NCBI RefSeq assembly: GCF_031127875.1
Contig: NZ_JARXIA010000031.1
Span: 1 to 48,147, forward strand
DNA length: 48,147 nucleotides
From: Pelagicoccus sp. SDUM812005
Lineage (GTDB): Bacteria; Verrucomicrobiota; Verrucomicrobiia; Opitutales; Opitutaceae
Direction: 5' to 3'
The notes below the pieces were generated by a model that was not told the origin of the DNA, did no database searches, and was given only the letters and a program-made list of their open reading frames with translations. Positions 17,221 to 23,786 of the stretch are shown in pieces. The translations under genes were made by a program, and so were the position numbers. How positions within the stretch are numbered: position 1 is the first letter of the stretch; each line of letters begins with the position of its first letter.

Positions 17221-17619
17221 TCAATCGACGAGCTGGCCGAATCCGATGTCGTGTCCGTCGAGATCTTGGGTGCCGAACTCGCGGCATCCGTAGGGTTGCT
17301 GGCAGGGGCCGTAGTCGATGGTGGCTCCTCTGGCCACGAACTCGGCGTGGAGGGCGTCGACATCGGAGACCCAAAAGTAGATGTTCCAGAGCTTGTCGGC
17401 GACGGTCCAATGCGGCACCACGTGCTTGGGGTCGTCCGCTTGGCGGAGCATTACGTGCAATCCGTCGCGCTGCAGGATGACGAAATTGGGCGGCTCGCCC
17501 CAGAAGCGCTCGTACTGGAATCCCATGGCGTCTCGGTAGTGGTTCGCTGCTGCTACGACGTCCTTCACTAGCAGGACGGGCGAGGAGGCTGTGAGCTGGG
17601 CTTTGGGTTCGATTTTCAT
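17221..17619 (-). CDS. VOC-superfamily (glyoxalase/bleomycin-resistance-like) protein
   Basis: A 132-residue single VOC domain made of two beta-alpha-beta-beta-beta halves: SSPVLLVKDVVAAANHYRDAMGF at residues 12-34 and LWNIYFWVSDVDALHAEFVARGA near 78-100, ending GTQDLDGHDIGFGQ. The His/Glu metal positions of true glyoxalase I are only partly clear, so the reaction is unknown; it could be a dioxygenase, isomerase or drug-binding protein. It is leftward and seems to be expressed alone. Fold assignment is good, function open. Confidence 0.8.
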   Translation of the reverse strand: MKIEPKAQLTASSPVLLVKDVVAAANHYRDAMGFQYERFWGEPPNFVILQRDGLHVMLRQADDPKHVVPHWTVADKLWNIYFWVSDVDALHAEFVARGATIDYGPCQQPYGCREFGTQDLDGHDIGFGQLVD

Positions 17620-17731
17620 TTTCGTGTCGCGCTGGCGTTCGCCGGTGAAGGGTGGTCGCTTGGGGCTTGTCGTTTCTGTATTGGATTGTAACTACAAAGC
17701 AGGACGCCGTTGTCTTGGTCGACGAGGGTGT

Positions 17732-18305
17732 CTAAATTTCGGATTCGATGAGCAGGTTGCTCAGGAGGGTGTCGCCGGTTTTCCAGGCGGATTCCCATTC
17801 GCTCTCAGGGGCTTCGAAGATGTAGTACCAGAGGGTGCCGGTCTGGTCGTTGGCGATGAAGAGGTTGTGAACGATGACGTCAGGCAGCTTGGGTTGCGAG
17901 TCGAGGTGCCTCAGGGTGAACGCTTGGAAGGGGCCGGCGTTGCGGGAATCGGCGAGCAGCACCTTTTTGCTCTTTTGCATCTGCGCGATAATGGCTAGCG
18001 AGTACTGGCTGGGGGGCTAGGCCGGTGCTGCGCTCGACTTGTCTTATCACGTTCAGGGAAAGTCCGGTTTCAAACTTTCCCTCTGTGTCGATGTTTTCCT
18101 TGGATACGAAGAATCCGTCGGTGTTCTTTCCGTGCTGGGACTTGAAATGCCAACCTGCGGGGACGAGGAGGGCGGATTGCTCGTCGAGGATTTGCTTCCA
18201 GGTGTATCCGCTGGGTGGATTCGGAAGCTCGGTTCCTAGGGCGAAAGGAATCGTGAGGAGAGTGAGCAAGAGGAGGATTCGAGGCATGGCTTTGTTAGGG
18301 GACAT
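17732..18305 (-). pseudogene. Secreted protein gene broken by a one-base frameshift in a homopolymer
   Basis: Two overlapping leftward frames form one protein. The first starts at 18305 (or the ATG at 18287, which starts a clean signal peptide, MPRILLLLTLLTIPFALG) and runs through SGYTWKQILDEQSALLVPAGWHFKSQ and LNVIRQVERSTGLAP. It then enters a run of six C on the coding strand (G6 at 18011-18016). Removing one C continues in the other frame as SQYSLAIIAQMQKSKKVL and on to LLSNLLIESEI, stop at 17732. The restored product is about 190 residues with no recognised domain. It may be a real recent mutation, a phase-variable tract or a sequencing error. Confidence 0.75.
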
Positions 18306-18735
18306 TGATTGGAGGAGGGGAGCTGTATTGTTTTTTCGGTTTGATGAAAAGCTACCTCTTTGGCGGTTTGAGCAACCAGCACTTCGCAGAGGAGCTGCGC
18401 GTCCCTTTAGTCAGAGGTGTTTGTTGAGCGTGAATCGACCTCGGTGTGGTAGGCTCCTGTTTCTAGTTGGCTGTGCACTGTGTGGGAAGGGAGTGGGACG
18501 AGCTCGGGGGTGGGGCTGCGCTCGTGGGCATGGCGAAGCTTGTGTAGAGAACGGCGATCAATCGGAGTCGGTTTGTCATGGATAAGAACGTTGCGTTGTG
18601 TTTGTGTATCCGACGCATACTGACGGGTGGCTTATAAGCGATCGATTCGAAAGTCGGTTAACCCTAGTCGCTTGGGGGCTTGTAGAGACCTTTTATTCTT
18701 GCTTCTTGGGAGTGTGCATCGGACTAATAAACCTA
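18306..18735. other. Gene-poor stretch upstream of the frameshifted gene and downstream of rloB
   Basis: The only coding candidate is a broken signal-peptide-like ORF on the minus strand at 18407-18579, listed separately. The part from 18590 to 18735 becomes A/T-rich and marks the edge of the low-GC RloA/RloB island. A small inverted repeat CTAATA/TATTAG at 18724-18739 overlaps the rloB stop. Confidence 0.4.
18407..18579 (-). pseudogene. Possible small secreted-peptide gene with a frameshift
   Basis: An ATG at 18579 begins MTNRLRLIAVLYTSFAMPTSA, which reads like a signal peptide, then APPP, ending at a stop at 18463. One extra base in the C-rich tract after it would continue as ELVPLPSHTVHSQLETGAYH to a stop at 18407. 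The product would be about 58 residues. No family is recognised, and the case rests only on the signal-like start and plausible downstream composition. Confidence 0.25.
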
Positions 18736-19374
18736 TTAGAGATCGTTTAGATCCCGCAACTTTAGCACCAGCTCTTGAATGTTTGTAGATGGGTTTTCGT
18801 CCCAAAAACGTTGTGGAGAACGTTTCTTTGCCTCGTATAGCAGTTTGCTTGCATTGTTGATCGCGGCGTCCAACTTATCTACTAGCTCGTTGTATAGTTG
18901 ATCGTCGTTTTTTTGGTAAACATGGCCGAGCCGGTTCTTTGTTTTAAGGCGGTTCATCAAATCATGCCTCCCAATGCCTGTATCATGGTAGGCGAAGTGT
19001 AGAAGGTACCATAATTCGAAGCACTCGTTCGCCCATACTGCAGTCAAATCGGTGTGTTGGTTCTCCAATTCGAATGCTTGTTGGTAACGTTGAATAGGGA
19101 AATTGTCGCGGTCGAAGACACAGTAAACGTGAATAAAAGGATTACCTTCTTTTTTGGCTATCTCTTGAAGCTCAACTCCTCTCTGAACTACGCTAATTGT
19201 ATTGCCCGCACCACCCTCTGGGACTACCTCAACTCGTGTTTTATCGACTGGAAACGATAGGAAGTAGTCCAAGCTACTTTTCGAATCTTCCGAAACGATC
19301 AAGTAGCGCTTTAGCTTACGCGTTCTTGTGCGGCGGGCAGGGCTGCGTTTCTTTCGGTATTGATGTGGGGGCAT
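18736..19374 (-). CDS. RloB-family protein (AbiLii-like partner of the RloA ATPase)
   Basis: A 212-residue protein with the RloB (TOPRIM-like) pattern: an N-terminal basic stretch (RKKRSPARRTRTRKLKR), then LIVSEDSKSSLDYFL with the acidic position near residue 29, VYCVFDRDNF with Asp88 and Asp90, and the diagnostic ANECFELWYLLHFAYHD at about 115-131. Its start lies 8 bases after the RloA stop, so the two are one operon. Paired RloA/RloB proteins correspond to the AbiL abortive-infection system, in which the RloB protein is the likely nuclease effector. The gene is much richer in A/T than the chromosome around it, suggesting acquisition by transfer. Confidence 0.85.
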   Translation of the reverse strand: MPPHQYRKKRSPARRTRTRKLKRYLIVSEDSKSSLDYFLSFPVDKTRVEVVPEGGAGNTISVVQRGVELQEIAKKEGNPFIHVYCVFDRDNFPIQRYQQAFELENQHTDLTAVWANECFELWYLLHFAYHDTGIGRHDLMNRLKTKNRLGHVYQKNDDQLYNELVDKLDAAINNASKLLYEAKKRSPQRFWDENPSTNIQELVLKLRDLNDL

Positions 19375-19382
19375 AGAGGACG

Positions 19383-20654
19383 TTATACCGCAAACTCTTC
19401 TAGGGCGATACGAGGAACTGCCCCAAAAATTCCCTGTAGGTATTGACGATTAAACTTTGTGGTGTTTCGCACGTCCTGTTTGTCGAATTCGTCGAGGCAA
19501 AACAAGGTGGTTGCCCCTTGTTCATCTTTGTCACAAAACCAAATTTGGTCACGTCTCATTAGTTCTGGTGTCATCAATCCTGTATCGTGCGTAGCAAAGA
19601 CGATTTGTGCACCCTTTCGGTTTTGCGGTCCTTGGAACCATTGCAAAATTGATTTCGTGAGGTTGGGGTGTAAGCGTGCTTCAAACTCATCGATCAACAA
19701 TATAGAACCCTCTTCTATTGTGTGAAGGATTGGTCCTGCTAAAGCAACGAATTTTCGGGTACCTTCTGACTCATCCTTTTTGAGGTCAAATTCTTCTGTT
19801 GCGACGATTTTTCCACTGTTGTCGAAAACGCTATGGCTGGTTAGTATATCACTTTTGGATACAGAGCTTGATAGGAGCTTTTTTCTTATTTCAGATGAGA
19901 GAATTGGCGGTATGTCTTCATCGGTTAATGGGCCAAGCTCGCTGCGTATATCGCAGATATTGAAATCAGCCTTACGGATGAATTCTAGAAGTTCTTCTCT
20001 ATGGGATTCTTTACTTATGCGTTTAGCTGTGTAACGAACGAACCCTTCGTCGCTAAGACCGGAAATATTTCTAAACCTTCTTAGCCAATTCATTATTTCT
20101 TCGGCGAATGAGAAGTTGAATTCGGCACATACTTTGAGGAATAGTGTGTTCGGGCGTGTTCGTTCAGCGAAGGGCTTTAATCCCTTTTCTTGGGATGTGT
20201 TCGTTTTTATTTCCTGCTTTTGTCGCGAAAAGATTTCTGCGGGTTTGCTTTTCGGTCTCTTGCGGAAAAGCCATTCTTCTTGCACTCCGTTTGTGTTCAC
20301 GGCGAAACCGTAACGATAAAGAATCTCACCCACGAGAAATTCGATTTCAAAAACCGATGGCTTTTTCACCGATGATCTTTGTAACCGGAATGGCTCGACT
20401 GGTATCTCGGGTGATTCAACCTTCTCGGAGATCGCCTCGACTATGAATCGCTTCATCCAAATCATCGCATTGATGACATTGGACTTACCAGAGGCGTTCG
20501 CTCCATAGATAGCGGCTGTTTTCAGAATGCTGTTACCAGCTTTTTCCACGACATGGCTATGGGCGAGGTGGTTGTCGCCTTTGGCTGCATGCATTATGAG
20601 GGATTGCCGGTCACGAATAGAGCGAAAATTCTCAACTGAAAAAGAAATGAGCAT
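19383..20654 (-). CDS. RloA/AbiLi-like AAA15 ATPase of a two-gene defence module
   Basis: A 423-residue SMC/OLD-like ATPase. The start MLISFSVENFRSIRDRQSL is the AAA15 N-terminal strand. Walker A is GANASGKS at residues 51-58, the ABC-like signature region is DESEGTRKF at 294-302, Walker B is ILLIDEFE at 319-326 followed by ARLHP, and the switch histidine lies in FATHDTGL near 353-360. The cassette end NTTKFNRQYLQGIFGAVP is also typical. It is first in the operon, with RloB 8 bases downstream. By analogy with AbiL it is expected to sense phage infection and license its partner. Codon use is A/T-rich, unlike imuA next door. Confidence 0.88.
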   Translation of the reverse strand: MLISFSVENFRSIRDRQSLIMHAAKGDNHLAHSHVVEKAGNSILKTAAIYGANASGKSNVINAMIWMKRFIVEAISEKVESPEIPVEPFRLQRSSVKKPSVFEIEFLVGEILYRYGFAVNTNGVQEEWLFRKRPKSKPAEIFSRQKQEIKTNTSQEKGLKPFAERTRPNTLFLKVCAEFNFSFAEEIMNWLRRFRNISGLSDEGFVRYTAKRISKESHREELLEFIRKADFNICDIRSELGPLTDEDIPPILSSEIRKKLLSSSVSKSDILTSHSVFDNSGKIVATEEFDLKKDESEGTRKFVALAGPILHTIEEGSILLIDEFEARLHPNLTKSILQWFQGPQNRKGAQIVFATHDTGLMTPELMRRDQIWFCDKDEQGATTLFCLDEFDKQDVRNTTKFNRQYLQGIFGAVPRIALEEFAV

Positions 20655-20960
20655 GTTTTGTTTGGTTTATGCAGAAAAAATGCAGAAACAAGCATAAAAA
20701 CCAATAGTTATGGTTGTTCTTGTTGATTTGGTGATAGCGATCTTTGTATGGATAGCTTGTGGAATTGTGCAGATGATAAGTTTTTTCCAATTAACAACGC
20801 CCGTTTCTAGCCAAGATCCTTCCGCTTCGCTGCAGTAAGGCATGGGAGGTTTCGTCTGTAGAGGCCTTTTCTCGCTGGGGCAACGAGCACAGCCTTCTGT
20901 TGGGTTTGCTTTGGGCCTTGGACGGCGGATGTCCGAGGGGGTGGTGTAGCTTGGGGGGAG
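20655..20960. other. Divergent region between the defence module and imuA
   Basis: No gene. An A/T-rich half (20655-20800) should hold the rloA promoter and includes a short direct repeat (ATGCAGAAA twice at 20670-20690). The half towards imuA is GC-rich and ends in GGGGGGAG directly before the imuA ATG. I could not find a clear LexA-type palindrome. Confidence 0.45.
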
Positions 20961-21776
20961 ATGGCGGAAGCGGGCGAAGTGATTTTTTTTGAGGGGCAAA
21001 TTATTGGGGATGAGGAGCCTAGGAATTTGGCGGATTCGGGGGCGTTGGCGGGCGTTGACGCGGGCCCTGGGATGCAGTGGAATGATGGCATGGCGACCGC
21101 TCGTGCAGATGTGGAGTCGGCCAGTCTGGAGGAAGCCTTTGATGGGCTGGGAGTTGAGCGCGTGGCGCCGGCTGAATCGGAAACTCTAGGGACTGGTGTC
21201 GACTCGTTGGACGAAGCCCTGGATGGGGGCTTGCGCTCGGGGCTGCTCACGGAGCTGGCGGAGAGCGGGGCGAGTTCGGGCGGTCAGGTGCTGCTGTTGC
21301 ACTTGCTGGCGGGGATGCGTCGGGAGCAGAAGTTTGCGGCTTTGGTGGACGGGGCGGACGGCTTCGACCCGGAGTCGGCGCCGAGGGAGCTGCTGGAGCA
21401 CTTGCTGTGGGCGCGTTGCCGCTCGGCGGGGGAGGCCATGAAGGTGGCGGACGCGTTGCTGCGGGACGAGAATTTGGGCATGGTCTTGGTGGATGTGCGG
21501 GGCTGCGGGGAGCGGGAGTTGCGTGGAGTGAAGGCGGCGGACTGGTATCGGCTGCAGCGTTTGGCGGAGCGCTCGGGGGCTTTCGTGTGCGTGTTTACGC
21601 CGCGTCCTTTTATTCCGAGCGCCCAGGTGCGGGTGCGGCTGCAAGGGCGAATGAGTATTGAAAATATGGATATGAGCGTGAGCGAGCTGGGCGGTGGCCT
21701 GGAGTTCGAGGTGTTGAGGAAGCGTGTGCGTGAGCGCGAGGGCTTTGCCCAGCTGGTGAGGAGAGCGGTGGGGTGA
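20961..21776 (+). CDS. imuA: ImuA-like RecA-fold protein of the mutagenesis cassette
   Basis: A 271-residue protein. After a variable N-terminal 75 residues (Ala/Gly/Asp-rich) it shows the ImuA/SulA-like RecA-fold core: TLGTGVDSLDEALDGGLRSG near 75-95, LLTELAESGASSGGQVLLLHLLAGM, a VLVDVRG strand, LQRLAERSGAFVCVFTPRPFIPSAQVRVRLQ and a C-terminal VRERE. The P-loop is degenerate (ESGASSGGQ, no GKT/S), as usual for ImuA, which is thought to help recruit the ImuB-DnaE2 polymerase pair to damaged DNA. imuB and dnaE2 follow in the same direction. The start has GGGGGGAG immediately upstream. Expression is probably SOS-linked, as known for the cassette. Confidence 0.87.
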   Translation: MAEAGEVIFFEGQIIGDEEPRNLADSGALAGVDAGPGMQWNDGMATARADVESASLEEAFDGLGVERVAPAESETLGTGVDSLDEALDGGLRSGLLTELAESGASSGGQVLLLHLLAGMRREQKFAALVDGADGFDPESAPRELLEHLLWARCRSAGEAMKVADALLRDENLGMVLVDVRGCGERELRGVKAADWYRLQRLAERSGAFVCVFTPRPFIPSAQVRVRLQGRMSIENMDMSVSELGGGLEFEVLRKRVREREGFAQLVRRAVG

Positions 21777-21781
21777 TTTGT

Positions 21782-21813
21782 TTGCCCATGGAGTTCACGA
21801 AGGGGTGCGAAGG
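21782..21813. repeat. Interspersed repeat, family D, copy 2 (diverged)
   Basis: TTGCCCATGGAGTTCACGAAGGGGTGCGAAGG, beginning 5 bases after the imuA stop, written as TTGCCCATGGAGTTCACGAA then GGGGTGCGAAGG. Matches the CACGAAGG phrase of family D. Confidence 0.6.
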
Positions 21814-21840
21814 TTGGGGGAGGAGATGCTTGATAACTTT

Positions 21841-21880
21841 TTTAACCACTGATGTCACTGATTTACACAGATGATTTGGG
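21841..21880. repeat. Interspersed repeat, family E (TTAACCAC phrase), copy 1
   Basis: TTTAACCACTGATGTCACTG followed by ATTTACACAGATGATTTGG, a phrase with near-9-base periodicity of CACTGAT/CACAGAT type. Similar in opening and close to the copies at 21891, 23596 and 29430. Confidence 0.65.
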
Positions 21881-21890
21881 AGTGGGGAAT

Positions 21891-21961
21891 TTAACCACAG
21901 AAAGCGCAGAAGCCACAAAAGGAATGCCGCCTGCTTTGTGTCTTGTGTGCTTCTTGTGCTT
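21891..21961. repeat. Interspersed repeat, family E, long palindromic copy a
   Basis: A left arm (TTAACCACAGAAAGCGCAGA, then AGCCACAAAAGG) and a right arm (TTTGTGTCTTGTGTGCTTCT, then TGTGC) that is roughly its reverse complement, so the whole can fold as one imperfect hairpin. A homologous copy with the same layout lies at 23664-23731. Confidence 0.65.
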
Positions 21962-21986
21962 AAAAAATAGATACGGAGGTATATAG

Positions 21987-23579
21987 ATGTTCGCGGTGTT
22001 GCAAATTCCTAGGCTGGCGCTGCAGGCGGTTTTGAGAGGGGATGTTGGCGGCGACCTTCGAGAGGATCGGGTTGAGGGGACGCGGGCTGAAGCTCCGCGC
22101 TACGGGGATCGGCTTGAGGGGCATTGCGGCGTGGCGCGAGCGCCAGCCCTACTGGTGGTAGTGGATGCGGAGGCGCGCAAGCCGGTGGTGCTGGAGATGA
22201 CCGAGGGGGCGGAGCGGGAGGGCGTGCATGCAGGGCTGTCGGTACCGCAGGCTTTGGCGCGTTGTCCGGGGCTGGTGGTGAGGCATCGCTCGCCGCAGGC
22301 GGAGGCGTCGCTGGAGGAGTTGTTGTTCGCCTTGGCCTATTCGCTGTCGCCGCGGGTGGAGCGGGAGGGCACGGGCGAGGTGCTGGTGGATTTGCGGGGG
22401 GCGAAGCTGGAGGAGTCGCTGCAGCGTTGCGAGCGGATCGTGGCGGAGCTGGCGGGACTGAGTGTGGGCGTGGGCGTCGGCGTGGCGGAGAGCTGCGTGG
22501 TGGCGGGGCTGGCGGCGAGAACGGTGTCTGAGACGGGAGGGGGAGTGTTGCTGGTGGGCTCTGCTTCTTGGCAGGGGGCTGCATGCGTTCGAAGTGTGGG
22601 CTTGGAAGCGTTCATGGATGAGATGCCGATTGGGAATGTCGGGGGCTCGGATCGCTTGTTGGATGTGTTGGGAAAGTGGGGGGTGCGGACGGTGTCGGCT
22701 TTTGCGAAGCTGAGGCGCTCGGCGGTGGGGGCGCGGCTGGGCGTGGAGGGTTTGACGCTTTGGGATCGGGTGACGGGGCGCGAGCAGCGGGTAGTGGCGT
22801 TGGCGGAGCTGCCGGCGGAGTTTGAGGAGTCTTGGGAATTTGAATACGACGTGGATTCGGTGGATCCGTTGTTGTTCTTGTTGAGGCGTTTCTTGGATAC
22901 CTTGTGCGTGAGGATGCGGATGGCGCACAAGGTGGCGGCCTTTGCTCGGGTGGATTTGGGCTTGGCGTATGGGGAGCCGATCGTGGTGGAGCAGAAGCTG
23001 CCGGAGCCGACGGCGGATGGTGCGGCTTTGTTTTCGCTTTTGGCGTCGCGGCTGGAGGCGGTGGAAACGGATTCGCCGGTGGCGCGGATGGCCTTGTATT
23101 TGGAGGTGGTGGACTTCAAGCAGCGTCAGCTGGGCTTGTTCGAGAGCAGCTTGAAGAATCCGTATCGCTTTACCCAGACTTTGTCGCGGGTGGCGGGCAT
23201 CGTAGGGGAGGACCGGGTGGGGCGTCCGGCGCTGGAGGAGGAGGGGCGTCCGGATGGAGTGCGGCTGGAACCGCTGCCGGCCTCGGTGCCGCCGGTGGGG
23301 GAGCTGGATTTGGGGCGGATGTTCGGTCTGCCGCTAAGGCGGTATCGGCCGGGGCTGAGGGCGTCGGTGGAGTTTCAGGGGCGTCAGCCGATCTGGATAC
23401 AATGCGAAAAGGTGTCGGGCTTTGTGAAGGCGGCGCGGGGGCCATGGCTGCACTCCGGGCATTGGTGGGAAGAGGCGGGCAGTTGGAATCGCGTGGAGTG
23501 GGACGTGGAACTGAACAAGGGAGGCGTGTATCGGATTTGTAAGGACGAACAGGGATGGAGCGTGGATGGGGAGTATTGA
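21987..23579 (+). CDS. imuB: ImuB-like Y-family polymerase homologue, with a repeat-encoded insertion
   Basis: A 530-residue Y-family-like protein that bridges the beta clamp and DnaE2 in translesion synthesis. It opens MFAVLQIPRLALQAVL and continues, after an unusual stretch, with VVDAEARKPVVLEM, LSVPQALARCPGLVVRHRS, AYSLSPRVEREGTGEVLVDLRG (the catalytic D-E of active polymerases is absent, normal for ImuB), the helix-hairpin segment LDVLGKWGVRTVSAFAKL, and the C-terminal GVYRICKD-type end. Residues about 23-55 (DNA 22060-22152) are made of interspersed repeats found elsewhere in non-coding DNA and are absent from usual family members. A good GGAGG precedes the ATG. It sits between imuA and dnaE2. 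Confidence 0.92.
   Translation: MFAVLQIPRLALQAVLRGDVGGDLREDRVEGTRAEAPRYGDRLEGHCGVARAPALLVVVDAEARKPVVLEMTEGAEREGVHAGLSVPQALARCPGLVVRHRSPQAEASLEELLFALAYSLSPRVEREGTGEVLVDLRGAKLEESLQRCERIVAELAGLSVGVGVGVAESCVVAGLAARTVSETGGGVLLVGSASWQGAACVRSVGLEAFMDEMPIGNVGGSDRLLDVLGKWGVRTVSAFAKLRRSAVGARLGVEGLTLWDRVTGREQRVVALAELPAEFEESWEFEYDVDSVDPLLFLLRRFLDTLCVRMRMAHKVAAFARVDLGLAYGEPIVVEQKLPEPTADGAALFSLLASRLEAVETDSPVARMALYLEVVDFKQRQLGLFESSLKNPYRFTQTLSRVAGIVGEDRVGRPALEEEGRPDGVRLEPLPASVPPVGELDLGRMFGLPLRRYRPGLRASVEFQGRQPIWIQCEKVSGFVKAARGPWLHSGHWWEEAGSWNRVEWDVELNKGGVYRICKDEQGWSVDGEY
22060..22152. repeat. Families B and A repeats inserted in frame inside imuB
   Basis: Contains GATCGGGTTG, then GCGGGCTGAAGCTCCGCGCT (family B, 22083-22102) and GCGGCGTGGCGCGAGCGCCA with GCCCTAC (family A, 22126-22152). 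The same sequences recur at 27294, 28187, 28243 and 29485 outside genes. Translated as about 30 extra residues. Confidence 0.8.
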
Positions 23580-23595
23580 GGCTGTGTTGTTTCTT

Positions 23596-23632
23596 GCCCG
23601 CAGATGGACGCAGATGGACGCAGATGATTTGG
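23596..23632. repeat. Interspersed repeat, family E-like (CAGATGGACG tandem)
   Basis: CAGATGGACG occurs twice in tandem and is followed by CAGATGATTTGG. It begins 16 bases after the imuB stop. A short relative (GATGGACGCAGATGG) is at 28140-28168. Confidence 0.65.
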
Positions 23633-23663
23633 AGAGGATGAAGGATTGGATGGGTAATGTTGT

Positions 23664-23731
23664 TTTAACCGCAGGAGGCGCAGAAGTCACAAAGGGGGGG
23701 CTGCTTGTTTTGTGCTTTGGGTTTCTTTGTT
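23664..23731. repeat. Interspersed repeat, family E, long palindromic copy b
   Basis: TTTAACCGCAGGAGGCGCAG, AAGTCACAAAGG, then the right arm TGCTTGTTTTGTGCTTTGGG. Same order of parts and size as the copy at 21891-21961, so the imuB gene is bracketed by two copies. Confidence 0.65.
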
Positions 23732-23758
23732 TGTCGGAGTTTTGCATCTGGCTCCGTG

Positions 23759-23781
23759 TTCGCGAGCAAGGTCGCTCCTAC
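23759..23781. repeat. REP-like element immediately before the dnaE2 start
   Basis: TTCGCGAGCAAGGTCGCTCC followed by TAC, with a small stem GCGA/TCGC. It ends 5 bases before the dnaE2 ATG, where a Shine-Dalgarno would be expected. It resembles the REP sequences of pseudomonads. Confidence 0.6.
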
Positions 23782-23786
23782 CTGCT

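Noticed and set aside
20700-20960. LexA (SOS) box for imuA
   Set aside because: Words like TGTTC occur but no convincing palindrome or paired half-site was found by eye; a motif search with the organism's own LexA sites would decide.
21841-23731. CRISPR-like array from the repeated phrases around imuB
   Set aside because: Units are irregular, adjacent units lack unique spacers of constant length, and no cas genes are present.
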